DNA from: Mannheimia sp041807705
GTDB lineage: Bacteria > Pseudomonadota > Gammaproteobacteria > Enterobacterales > Pasteurellaceae
Assembly: GCF_041807705.1 (NCBI RefSeq)
Contig: NZ_JBGTYY010000036.1
Coordinates: 1 to 18,693 of the forward strand
DNA length: 18,693 nt
Direction: 5' to 3'
This document shows positions 1-7,669 of this stretch, one piece after another. Position 1 is the stretch's first letter; each line of letters starts with the position of its first letter. Position numbers and translations under genes: made by a program. Below the pieces are notes generated by a model. It saw only the letters and a list, made by a program, of their open reading frames with translations, was not told the origin of the DNA and did not search any database.

Positions 1-123
1 CCATTTTGAGCTATATTTGAAAGAATGCGAATGGCGTTTTAATCACAGTGACTTAAAATCTCAAATATTCCTTTTAAAACAATTGGTTAAAGGGGGTTTA
101 GGTTAGTTATCTAGGACAGCCCC
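1..123 (+). mobile_element. Right end of an IS1595-family (IS1016-like) insertion sequence
   Basis: The first 123 bases look like the 3' part of an insertion sequence: the end of its transposase gene followed by a terminal repeat. Read on the minus strand from position 123, the edge begins GGGGCTGTCCTAGATAACTA, which resembles the terminal inverted repeats I recall for IS1016-type elements. The transposase stop lies 17 bases inside this edge, a normal distance. The left end lies outside the window, so neither the matching inverted repeat nor the target duplication can be seen. The exact outer edge (about 123) is inferred from the GGGG start of the repeat. Confidence 0.75.
2..106 (+). CDS. IS1595-family transposase, C-terminal fragment (cut by window edge)
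   Basis: An open frame enters from the left edge and ends with TAG at 104-106, giving 34 residues that end in LLKQLVKGGLG. The segment ECEWRFNH followed by a short basic tail is typical of the C-terminus of the DDE transposases of IS1595-family elements related to IS1016. The catalytic core is outside the window, so activity cannot be judged. Its stop codon directly abuts the malQ stop codon on the other strand (107-109), so the two genes are tail to tail with no spacer. The family call rests on remembered C-terminal sequence pattern only. Confidence 0.75.
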   Translation, partial: HFELYLKECEWRFNHSDLKSQIFLLKQLVKGGLG

Positions 124-2209
124 AACTTTTATTGCATTTACGGATTAAATTAACTTCTTGTAATAAGGCTTGAATATCTTTATTTACAAAAATTTCCTCA
201 ATGCTCGTGTTTAAACGCCGCCGCCAGTTTGCATATTGCGTACTGGTTCCCGGAATGTTAACCGGCTCAGTCATACCTAACCAGTCTTCGGGTTGGAAGC
301 CAAATAATCCACTGCTTACATTTGCGACATAGGTTTGTAAACGGTGAATAAATGCGGTATTCACCGGTGAATTAAGTTGCTCGCTAATTTCAGGAGCGAT
401 CTCTACGTTATGTTCTTGTAAGCGTTGTAAGATTTTGGCTTTGGCATTAACTCGGTCTTGCTTAAGGATTGCTAAAATATCCGCATTAGGATAGACACCG
501 AATTTTTCGCCTAACTCAAAATCATAGCCTCGCCAATAACCGTTGATAGTCGGTAAATCGTGGGTGCTTAATGTCGTCATTGCTTGGTAAGGGTAATGCT
601 GTAAGTCTCGGCTTTTCCCTTGTTCATCAAATTCAAAATAGAAAATTTTATAAGATAAAATCCCTGCGTTTTTGAGCTTGCCCACAATTTCTTTTGGCAC
701 AGTACCTAAATCTTCACCGATAATCAGGCATTGATGGCGTTGGCTTTCCAGTGCCAAAATGGCAATTAAATCATCAACCGGATAACGGATATAAGCACCG
801 TTAACCGCACTGTCGCCTTTTGGAATCCACCATAATCGTAATAAAGACATAATATGATCAAGGCGTAATGCACCGCAGTGGCTCATATTGGCTCTGACCA
901 GCTCAATAAACGGGCGGTAGGCTTGTTGTTTTAATACGTGTGGGTTCATTGGGGTTAAGCCCCAGTTTTGTCCTTGCGGACCTAATACATCAGGCGGAGC
1001 TCCGACAGAAGCATTTAAGCAATAGAGATGCTTGTCATTCCACGTTTCTGCTCCGTTGGGGCTGACGCCAACGGCGAGATCACGATACATACCGATACGC
1101 ATATTTTGCTGACGGCAAATTGCATCACATTCGGCTAACTGTTGATCGGCAACAAATTGCAACCAAAGGTAAAATTCTACCTCTGTTTTATGCGTTTCTC
1201 TAAATTGCTGCACGGCTGCGGAATGGTAGTCTTGGTAGGCTTTTTCCCAGAAATCCCAGCCCCATTGGTTGGCAAATTGTGCGGATAAATGCTGATGAAG
1301 GGCATCAAATGTGGCTTGAACTTGTAGGCTTTCACCGCCTTTTTGTACAAATTCGGTAAAGGCAGAGTCAGCACAAGCGGTTATATTTTGCTGAAATTTT
1401 GCAAAAGCAAAGCGTAGCCCTTTTAATTTCAACGGAATGATTTTCTCGTAATTTAACCAATCTTGAGTGCGTAATTCCAATAATTGTTGTTGGATTTCAG
1501 TAGAATGAAACCAAGTTTGTGCTTCATCACTTTGTTGAAATTCTGCTAGCTGATTGATATCAATGTAAGCAATATTCAGCCATCGGCGAGAGGACGGGCT
1601 GTATGGGCTGGCAGAATTCGGATTTGCCGGAAAAAGCGAGTGAATCGGGTTCAAACCGATAAAATCTGCTTGGTAAGGGGCAATCTGTTGAATGAAGTTT
1701 TTTAAATCGCCAAAATCGCCAATCCCCCAGTTGTGGGCTGATTTTAAGGTATAGAGTTGTAGAAATGTTCCCCATAATTTTTTTTGTTCAAGCACGGCTT
1801 GGGGTTGGTAGCAACGCTCCGGAGCGATAATAATGGTGCAATTAAAGGTTTTATCTACCGTTTTTAGTTGTAATTGGTGATAACCTAAAGGTAAATCTTG
1901 AGGTAATGTAATTCCCCTTGCTTTAATTTTGCCGGAAATAACTTGGTTTGAATTTTCTAGTTGTAGCTGCCAAGTACCGGTTAGCGGATGTTTTTTATCC
2001 GCTAAATGAAAAGATAAAAAACAGGGTTGGTGTCGGTAAAAAATTTTGACTGCAGGAATAGGTGTTTCTTTCGCTTGAATATTGCCGTTAAAAGCATTGA
2101 ATAATGTGTATTTTATTTTTTCGGATGCAGTTTTTTTTACACCACGTTCATCGAAAAAATAGGGCATAATACCGGCCCGATGATATTGTTTGGCAGTTAT
2201 TTTCATCAT
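107..2209 (-). CDS. malQ: 4-alpha-glucanotransferase (amylomaltase) MalQ
   Basis: Cytoplasmic GH77 enzyme that transfers dextrinyl units between maltodextrins and releases glucose, making longer chains for MalP. The 700 residues match E. coli MalQ (about 694) over their whole length. The GH77 catalytic residues are visible: nucleophile D451 in ALRLDHIM, acid/base E499 in IIGEDLGTVP and D551 in STHDLPT; conserved blocks include NWGIGDFGDL (160-169) and SPYSPSSRRW (201-210). Two ATGs are in tandem (2209 and 2206); a GGAGA motif is 7 bases from the second and 3-4 from the first, so the true start may be 2206. It is the second gene of malPQ. The last residues, WGCPR, and the stop codon come from the terminal repeat of the neighbouring insertion sequence; E. 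coli MalQ ends in a basic tail here. The catalytic domain is intact, so I expect activity. Confidence 0.96.
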   Translation of the reverse strand: MMKITAKQYHRAGIMPYFFDERGVKKTASEKIKYTLFNAFNGNIQAKETPIPAVKIFYRHQPCFLSFHLADKKHPLTGTWQLQLENSNQVISGKIKARGITLPQDLPLGYHQLQLKTVDKTFNCTIIIAPERCYQPQAVLEQKKLWGTFLQLYTLKSAHNWGIGDFGDLKNFIQQIAPYQADFIGLNPIHSLFPANPNSASPYSPSSRRWLNIAYIDINQLAEFQQSDEAQTWFHSTEIQQQLLELRTQDWLNYEKIIPLKLKGLRFAFAKFQQNITACADSAFTEFVQKGGESLQVQATFDALHQHLSAQFANQWGWDFWEKAYQDYHSAAVQQFRETHKTEVEFYLWLQFVADQQLAECDAICRQQNMRIGMYRDLAVGVSPNGAETWNDKHLYCLNASVGAPPDVLGPQGQNWGLTPMNPHVLKQQAYRPFIELVRANMSHCGALRLDHIMSLLRLWWIPKGDSAVNGAYIRYPVDDLIAILALESQRHQCLIIGEDLGTVPKEIVGKLKNAGILSYKIFYFEFDEQGKSRDLQHYPYQAMTTLSTHDLPTINGYWRGYDFELGEKFGVYPNADILAILKQDRVNAKAKILQRLQEHNVEIAPEISEQLNSPVNTAFIHRLQTYVANVSSGLFGFQPEDWLGMTEPVNIPGTSTQYANWRRRLNTSIEEIFVNKDIQALLQEVNLIRKCNKSWGCPR
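1373..1406 (+). other. DNA-uptake signal sequence inside malQ
   Basis: ACAAGCGGT followed by TATATTTTG and, one turn later, AATTTTGCAAAA. This matches the A. pleuropneumoniae-type uptake signal (core ACAAGCGGTC plus two AT-rich blocks) except at the last core base. It lies in the malQ coding sequence and probably serves natural transformation, not expression. Confidence 0.6.
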
Positions 2210-2251
2210 TTCTCTCCATATATAAATACATATGAAATACAGCAGGAAATA

Positions 2252-2278
2252 GGCGACTTCCTGTTGAGAGAAGTCGCC
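2252..2278 (-). promoter_or_regulatory. Intercistronic hairpin between malP and malQ
   Basis: GGCGACTTC and GAAGTCGCC form a perfect 9-bp stem with a 9-base loop in the 77-base malP-malQ gap, starting 9 bases after the malP stop. On the minus (transcribed) strand it is followed by TATTTCC, too short a T run for a strong terminator. It may protect the 3' end of malP mRNA or partly terminate. A second stem, CAGGAA with TTCCTG (2243-2248 and 2258-2263), overlaps one arm, so the two folds exclude each other. Confidence 0.55.
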
Positions 2279-2286
2279 CGAATTTA

Positions 2287-4656
2287 TTATCTATTCAACC
2301 AGATGCGTTGTTGATAATCTTTAATTGAGCGGTCTGAGCTAAATGCACCCAAACGAGCGGTATTTAAAATTGCACTACGCAGCCAAGCTTCTTGATCTAA
2401 ATAGGCTACACCAATTTTCTCTTGTGCTTGGCGATAGCTATCAAAATCGGCAAAGACTAAGAATGGATCACGCTCCAGGAGGCTGTTTAACATCAGCTTG
2501 AATGTCTCTTTATCTCCGTTAGAGGCTTTTCCTGTGGCTAAGAAATCAACCGCATTTTTTAAAATCGGATCTTGATTGTAATAGGCTTTTGGTTGGTAAC
2601 CTTTTGCTAACAATTCCCTCACACTTTCTACGGTGTGTCCGAAGATAAAGATATTCTCCTCACCGACCATCTCGGCAATTTCCACATTAGCACCATCTAG
2701 CGTACCTAAGGTTAATGCCCCGTTGAGTGCCAATTTCATATTACCGGTGCCTGAGGCTTCTTTACCTGCCATTGAGATCTGTTCTGATACATCAGCTGCC
2801 GGAATAATTTTTTCTGCAAGACTGACTCGATAATCCGGTAAGAATGCTACTTGTAGTCGATCATTTACCTGCTTGTCGTTATTAATAATATCTGCCACAT
2901 TATTAATGGCGTGAATAATATTTTTTGCTAAATAATACCCCGGAGCCGCTTTGCCCGAAAATAGGAATAGACGTGGTGTGTAGTCTTGGTTTGGGTTAGC
3001 TTTTAGCGATTGATAGGTCGCAATAATGTTTAACAAATTCAAATGTTGGCGTTTATATTCGTGGAAACGCTTAATTTGCACATCAAAAATCGCATTAGGA
3101 TTGACATTTAACCCTAATGTTTTATGGATTTCATTGGCTAAAACCACTTTGTTATTGCGTTTAATGCGTTGATATTCTTCACGGAAACTGGTGTCATCCG
3201 CATATTGTTCAACGCCTTTTAATAATTCCAGATTATGTGTCCAATCTTGTTTTAAGGTACGATCCAATAAATCACTTAATTGTGGATTAGCTTGTTGAAT
3301 CCAGCGGCGAGGTGTGATGCCGTTAGTAACATTGCAGAATTTTGTTGGGAATAATTTGTGGTATTCCGGGAATAGATCGGTCACTAAGAGATCGGAGTGA
3401 ATTTCCGCAACGCCGTTTACACGGAAACAGGTAACAACGCAAAGGTTCGCCATACGTACTCGATAGTCAAATAGCACGGCTAATTTTTCCCAAATTTTGG
3501 CATCATCGCCAAATTCTGCCCGTACTTTTTCGTGGAAAATATCGTTAATTTTTTCCACAATTTGATAATGGCGAGGTAATAGCTGCTTAAATAGGCGTTG
3601 ATCCCATTGTTCAAGTGCTTCAGGTAATAAGGTATGGTTAGTGTAAGCAAAGGTATTGCTGCAAATATCCCAAGCCTGCTCCCAAGTGAATTGGTGTTCA
3701 TCTAATAGTACACGCATCAATTCAGGTATAGCGAGCGTTGGATGGGTATCATTGAGTTGAATAACTTGGCGTTTTGCTAAATCTTCTAGCGAATAACCTT
3801 CGCTAATGTGACGATCTAAAATATCGGCAACCGAGCAGGCACAATGGAAGTATTGCTGCATTAAGCGTAATTTTTGTCCGGCTTGATGGTTGTCGTTTGG
3901 ATACAGCACTTGAGTTAGTGCGGCTGCATTGACAATCGTTTTATCGGCACTTAAAAATTTACCCTCATTAAAGGCATCAAAATCAAAAGATTGGTCGCTA
4001 TCTGCTTGCCATAAACGTAATGGTTGAATGATGTTATTTTTATAACCGACAATCGGCAAGTCAAAGGCTTTACCTTGAATGGTCAATTTAGGCTGCCATT
4101 CATATTGATCGGCTTGGATATGTTTGATTTTTCCACCAAACCCGATATGGCGGGTTTTAGACGGATTAAAACGATGCCACGGGTAGCTGTCACGAGCCCA
4201 AGTATCCGCTGCTTCTTTCTGCATTCCCTCTTTGAAGCTTTGTTTAAACAGACCATATTGATAATGAAGCCCATAGCCGGTTGCATTTTGTCCGACAGTT
4301 GCCATCGAATCTAAAAAGCAGGCAGCAAGACGACCTAATCCACCATTACCCAATGCCGGATCACGCTCTTGTTCTAAAACATCTACTAATTCAACTTGAT
4401 ATTGTTTAAGATAGTCACGAATTTGTTCGTAATAACCTAAATTCATTAAATTATTGCCGGTTAATCGACCAATTAAGAACTCCATTGAGAGGTAGTTCAC
4501 GTGGCGTGATTCTGTCGGTTTGGTTGCAGGCTGGCTATAAATTAGCTCAAGGGAACCTTCAGCAACAACTTGATACCACTGCTGTAAGGTAAAGTGTTTT
4601 GGAACTGTCACATCAAAGTAGCGACAGTATTTTTCTACAATAGAATTAAATGTCAT
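2287..4656 (-). CDS. malP: Maltodextrin phosphorylase MalP
   Basis: Cytoplasmic PLP-dependent GT35 enzyme that phosphorolyses maltodextrins to glucose-1-phosphate. The start chosen at 4656 gives MTFNSIVEKY and 789 residues, close to E. coli MalP (797). The frame stays open for 71 further codons upstream, but these run through the promoter and into malT, and E. coli MalP has no such extension. The PLP-attachment motif EASGTGNMK ends at K641. Conserved phosphorylase blocks include EFLIGRLTGNN (59-69), DPALGNGGLGRLAACFLDS (99-117), QLNDTHPT (300-307) and IKRFHEYKRQ (528-537). A GGGGG run 6 bases upstream is the only visible ribosome-binding candidate. It is the first gene of malPQ, divergent from malT, and its promoter carries MalT boxes at the expected place. 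Confidence 0.97.
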   Translation of the reverse strand: MTFNSIVEKYCRYFDVTVPKHFTLQQWYQVVAEGSLELIYSQPATKPTESRHVNYLSMEFLIGRLTGNNLMNLGYYEQIRDYLKQYQVELVDVLEQERDPALGNGGLGRLAACFLDSMATVGQNATGYGLHYQYGLFKQSFKEGMQKEAADTWARDSYPWHRFNPSKTRHIGFGGKIKHIQADQYEWQPKLTIQGKAFDLPIVGYKNNIIQPLRLWQADSDQSFDFDAFNEGKFLSADKTIVNAAALTQVLYPNDNHQAGQKLRLMQQYFHCACSVADILDRHISEGYSLEDLAKRQVIQLNDTHPTLAIPELMRVLLDEHQFTWEQAWDICSNTFAYTNHTLLPEALEQWDQRLFKQLLPRHYQIVEKINDIFHEKVRAEFGDDAKIWEKLAVLFDYRVRMANLCVVTCFRVNGVAEIHSDLLVTDLFPEYHKLFPTKFCNVTNGITPRRWIQQANPQLSDLLDRTLKQDWTHNLELLKGVEQYADDTSFREEYQRIKRNNKVVLANEIHKTLGLNVNPNAIFDVQIKRFHEYKRQHLNLLNIIATYQSLKANPNQDYTPRLFLFSGKAAPGYYLAKNIIHAINNVADIINNDKQVNDRLQVAFLPDYRVSLAEKIIPAADVSEQISMAGKEASGTGNMKLALNGALTLGTLDGANVEIAEMVGEENIFIFGHTVESVRELLAKGYQPKAYYNQDPILKNAVDFLATGKASNGDKETFKLMLNSLLERDPFLVFADFDSYRQAQEKIGVAYLDQEAWLRSAILNTARLGAFSSDRSIKDYQQRIWLNR

Positions 4657-4687
4657 AGGAAACCCCCAGTTAAAGATGAATGTCGCT

Positions 4688-4721
4688 ATTATGTAAAATC
4701 CAAATAAAATCAAATCATCCC
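4688..4721 (-). promoter_or_regulatory. malP promoter: MalT box plus -10 hexamer
   Basis: On the minus strand, GGGATGAT (4721-4714) is followed after exactly 20 bases by CATAAT (4693-4688). If CATAAT is the -10 hexamer, the start point is near 4681 and the box covers about -40 to -33, replacing a -35 element. This is the arrangement known for E. coli MalT-dependent promoters. The predicted leader is about 25 bases. Confidence 0.75.
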
Positions 4722-4725
4722 AATA

Positions 4726-4733
4726 ATCATCTT
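4726..4733 (-). promoter_or_regulatory. Weak second MalT box upstream of malP
   Basis: AAGATGAT on the minus strand differs from GGGATGAT at the first two bases. It lies 12 bases (centre to centre) upstream of the proximal malP box, in the same orientation, as expected for direct-repeat MalT sites. It is a suggestion only. Confidence 0.35.
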
Positions 4734-4736
4734 GTA

Positions 4737-4745
4737 TGGTATGAT
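4737..4745 (+). promoter_or_regulatory. Candidate extended -10 element of the malT promoter
   Basis: TGGTATGAT fits an extended -10 (TG, one base, then TATGAT at 4740-4745). Transcription would start near 4752, giving a leader of about 68 bases to the malT ATG. I see no good -35 hexamer 17 bases upstream and no convincing CRP site, although E. coli malT needs CRP. The element is squeezed between malP MalT boxes. Confidence 0.4.
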
Positions 4746-4780
4746 TATAAGGAAGTAGTGAGAACACAAATGGTGGATAT

Positions 4781-4788
4781 ATCATCCC
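4781..4788 (-). promoter_or_regulatory. Distal MalT box upstream of malP
   Basis: A second exact GGGATGAT on the minus strand, 67 bases centre to centre upstream of the proximal malP box and in the same orientation. It lies within the presumed malT leader, between the candidate malT -10 and the malT start codon. It could help MalT multimers assemble at malP, or block malT transcription. Confidence 0.55.
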
Positions 4789-4819
4789 TATTTTGTTATG
4801 AGAGAAAATTGAATTTATT

Positions 4820-7546
4820 ATGTTAATACCATCAAAACTTGTTTGCTCTTTTCGATTACAAAACAGCATTCCCCGAAAACGTTTAATTCAAGAATTAGAC
4901 AAATCTTGCAGTTATCCGGTCGTATTGATAAATGCACCGGCAGGTTATGGCAAAACCACTCTGGTTTCCCAATGGATTGAAAATAAAAAGAATATCGGCT
5001 GGTATGCGTTAGATGAAGGCGATAATAATTCAGATCGTTTTGCCGCTTATTTTAGTGCGGCATTGCATTCAGCAATCAATGAAGAAATAGACGTACTGTT
5101 AGAGGAAAATCGTAAAGCTAATTTATTAGCTTTATTTAATCAATTATTGATTAAAGCCGCGGCATTTTCAGAGCATTTTTATCTTGCTATTGATGATTAT
5201 CATATTATTGAAAATGATGAAATTCACGAAGCATTAAAATATTGGATTAAACATCAACCGTCTAATATGACGCTTATCTTGATTTCTCGATCAATTCCCC
5301 CGTTAAGTATTGCCAGTTTAAGAGTGCAAGAACAATTATTGGAAATTGATATTAACCAGCTAATGTTTGATCACCAAGAAAGTGCTGCTTTTTTTCAAGC
5401 AAGATTAGGTACAGAGCTAAATCAGCAAGATATTATTTCACTGTGTAACGAAGTTGAAGGCTGGCCTACAGCCCTTCAGCTAATTAGCCTTTTTGCAAAA
5501 AATAAATCACACACGCTACAAGTACCACTGCAAGATATTGCCAAACGTTTAGCCAAATCAAACCATTTTCATATTAACGAATATTTAGCCGATGAAGTGC
5601 TTAATAAAGTCGATGAAGAGACTCGTTTGTTTATTTTGCGTTGTTCGGTTTTGCATTCAATGAATGAGTCTTTAGTGCAGGCTGTTACAGGGGAGCAAAA
5701 CAGCCGCACCAAATTAGAGTCTCTCGAAAAGCAAGGTTTGTTTTTACAACAAATGGCAAACAGTAAGTGGCAGAGTAGTGATGATAGCTGGTGGAAATTC
5801 CATCCGCTTTTTGCGTCCTTTTTAAATTTATGTTGCCAAAATGAGTTGTATGCTGAATTACCGCAACTGCACCAAAAGGCAGCGAATGCGTGGTTACAAT
5901 TAGGCTATGTTACAGAAGCCTTACATCACGCAATGCAATTATCGGATACCGAATTATTACTCAATATTTTGAGCAAACACGCTTGGACGGTATTTCATCA
6001 GGGCGAACTCAAATTATTGGAAGAGAGCTTAAATTGCCTAGATTACGTCCATTTAACTGAACATACTAATTTGGTGTTACTCAAAGCCTGGTTGGTACAA
6101 AGCCAGCACCGCCATATTGAAGTAGGTGGTATTTTAGCGGATTTTTCTCGTGCATTAACTGAAAATAAGATTGAATTGAGCAAAACCGCCAATGCAGAAT
6201 TTAATGTGCTACGGGCACAAGTTGCTATCAATTCTGGTGATGAAAATACTGCACTTCAATTAGCGTCTGAAGCGTTAAACGATCTTTCCGAAAATGCCTA
6301 TTATGCCCATATTGTTGCAACCTCTATTATTGGTGAGGCATATCATTGTCACGGTAACCTAGCAGAAGCATTGTCAATGTTACAAAAAGCGGAACGAATG
6401 GCACGCCAGCACCATACTTACCATAATATTTTGTGGTCACAGCTTCAACAATCTGAGATTTTACTAGCACAAGGCTTTTTACAAGCGGCCTATGAAATGT
6501 TAGATAAAGCCAGTGATTTTGTGAAAGAAAATCACCTACAAAAAGTGCCGATGTATGAATTTTTGCTACGTTCTAAAGGTAAAATTCTATGGGAATGGTA
6601 TAACTTAGATAAAGCCGAATCAATGGCAGTTGCCGGAATGAATGCCCTATCTAAATTTGAAGACAAGCTACAATGTTTAACCTTACTCACAAAGATTTCA
6701 TTAGCTCGTGGCAATCTAGATAACACCGCCCGATTATTAGGTGAGGTTGAACAATTAGAGCATTCTCACTCTTACCACCACGATTGGATTGCCAACGCCG
6801 ATCAGGTGCGGATGTTTTATTGGCAAATGACCAATGATATTTCTGCTGCTCATCATTGGTTAATTCAAAATCCATCGCCAATTTCTGATAAAAATCACTT
6901 TACTCAAATTCAATGGCGTAACATTGCGAGAGCCAGAATTTTACTAAAAGAATATGATAAAGCAAAAGCCATTTTAGATAATTTAATTGAAACGGCTGAA
7001 AAATTTTCTCTGATTAGCGATTTAAATCGTGCATTGATTGTTCGTAATAGGCTCTATTTTTTACAAGGCGAGAAAGAATTAGCTCAGCAAGATTTAATTC
7101 AGGCACTAAAACTTACACGCCAAACGAATTTTATCAGTGCGTTTGTGATTGAAGGGGATGTGATGGCACAGCAGATCCGCCATTTATTGCAACTTAATGT
7201 GCTAGATGAATTGGTATTACACAAAGCACAATTTATTTTACGCAATATCAATCAATTTTATCGCCAAAAATTTGCCCATTTTGATGAAAACTTTGTAAAT
7301 CAATTACTGAAAAATCCGAAAGTACCGGAACTCTTAAAAATTAGTCCGCTCACTCAGCGGGAATGGCAAGTATTGGGTTTGATTTACTCCGGATATAGCA
7401 ATGAACAAATTTCAGATGAGTTGCAAGTGGCAGCAACCACAATTAAAACCCATATCCGAAATCTGTATCAGAAAATCGGTGTGACCAATCGTAACGAAGC
7501 AATCAGCTATACGAAAGAGCTGCTGATGTTGATGGGCTATCATTGA
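4820..7546 (+). CDS. malT: Maltose regulon transcriptional activator MalT
   Basis: ATP- and maltotriose-dependent activator of the mal promoters, a STAND/LuxR-type regulator. The 908 residues align end to end with E. coli MalT (901), including the start MLIPSKL. The N-terminal NTPase shows a Walker A motif APAGYGKTT (39-47) and a Walker B-like LAIDDYH with D125-D126. The middle is a long helical-repeat region that binds inducer in the family. The C-terminus (about 842-908) is the LuxR-type helix-turn-helix, with TSPLTQREWQVLGLIYSGYS-like sequence and AATTIKTHIRNLYQKIG. No good ribosome-binding site precedes the ATG; E. coli malT is also poorly translated. It diverges from malPQ and converges with malS. 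In E. coli, idle MalK, MalY and Aes restrain MalT; only MalK is present here. Confidence 0.97.
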   Translation: MLIPSKLVCSFRLQNSIPRKRLIQELDKSCSYPVVLINAPAGYGKTTLVSQWIENKKNIGWYALDEGDNNSDRFAAYFSAALHSAINEEIDVLLEENRKANLLALFNQLLIKAAAFSEHFYLAIDDYHIIENDEIHEALKYWIKHQPSNMTLILISRSIPPLSIASLRVQEQLLEIDINQLMFDHQESAAFFQARLGTELNQQDIISLCNEVEGWPTALQLISLFAKNKSHTLQVPLQDIAKRLAKSNHFHINEYLADEVLNKVDEETRLFILRCSVLHSMNESLVQAVTGEQNSRTKLESLEKQGLFLQQMANSKWQSSDDSWWKFHPLFASFLNLCCQNELYAELPQLHQKAANAWLQLGYVTEALHHAMQLSDTELLLNILSKHAWTVFHQGELKLLEESLNCLDYVHLTEHTNLVLLKAWLVQSQHRHIEVGGILADFSRALTENKIELSKTANAEFNVLRAQVAINSGDENTALQLASEALNDLSENAYYAHIVATSIIGEAYHCHGNLAEALSMLQKAERMARQHHTYHNILWSQLQQSEILLAQGFLQAAYEMLDKASDFVKENHLQKVPMYEFLLRSKGKILWEWYNLDKAESMAVAGMNALSKFEDKLQCLTLLTKISLARGNLDNTARLLGEVEQLEHSHSYHHDWIANADQVRMFYWQMTNDISAAHHWLIQNPSPISDKNHFTQIQWRNIARARILLKEYDKAKAILDNLIETAEKFSLISDLNRALIVRNRLYFLQGEKELAQQDLIQALKLTRQTNFISAFVIEGDVMAQQIRHLLQLNVLDELVLHKAQFILRNINQFYRQKFAHFDENFVNQLLKNPKVPELLKISPLTQREWQVLGLIYSGYSNEQISDELQVAATTIKTHIRNLYQKIGVTNRNEAISYTKELLMLMGYH

Positions 7547-7563
7547 TCACAAGCTCAGGGGGA

Positions 7564-7596
7564 ACAAGCGGTCGATTTTTGCCGATTTTTTGCAAC
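7564..7596 (+). other. DNA-uptake signal sequence after malT
   Basis: Exact ACAAGCGGTC core (7564-7573) followed by GATTTTTGCC and GATTTTTTGCAA, the full layout of the A. pleuropneumoniae-type uptake signal. It lies between the convergent genes malT and malS, a common position for these signals. Confidence 0.8.
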
Positions 7597-7611
7597 TTGT
7601 TACCCCGAACC

Positions 7612-7660
7612 GGCTTCAAGTTTTCCCTAGAAGGAAAAAGAAAAGAGAAAACTTGAAGCC
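7612..7660. repeat. Perfect 14-bp inverted repeat between malT and malS
   Basis: GGCTTCAAGTTTTC (7612-7625) and GAAAACTTGAAGCC (7647-7660) pair perfectly around a 21-base A-rich loop. The repeat lies just beyond both convergent genes, so it may act as a two-way terminator or mRNA 3' end, although no T run follows it on either strand. Inside it, TTTTCC (7621-7626) and GGAAAA (7633-7638) can form a smaller competing hairpin. Confidence 0.6.
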
Positions 7661-7669
7661 AAAGCCTAT

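Noticed and set aside
4024..4314. 96-codon open frame antisense to malP
   Set aside because: It lies wholly inside a well-conserved coding region, with no recognisable domain or ribosome-binding site.
4657..4869. 71-codon N-terminal extension of malP
   Set aside because: The open frame crosses the malP promoter boxes and overlaps the start of malT on the other strand; E. coli MalP has no such extension, and the start at 4656 gives the expected length.
6479..6489. ACAAGCGGCC as an uptake signal in malT
   Set aside because: It has a core mismatch and lacks the T-rich and TTTTGCAA blocks.
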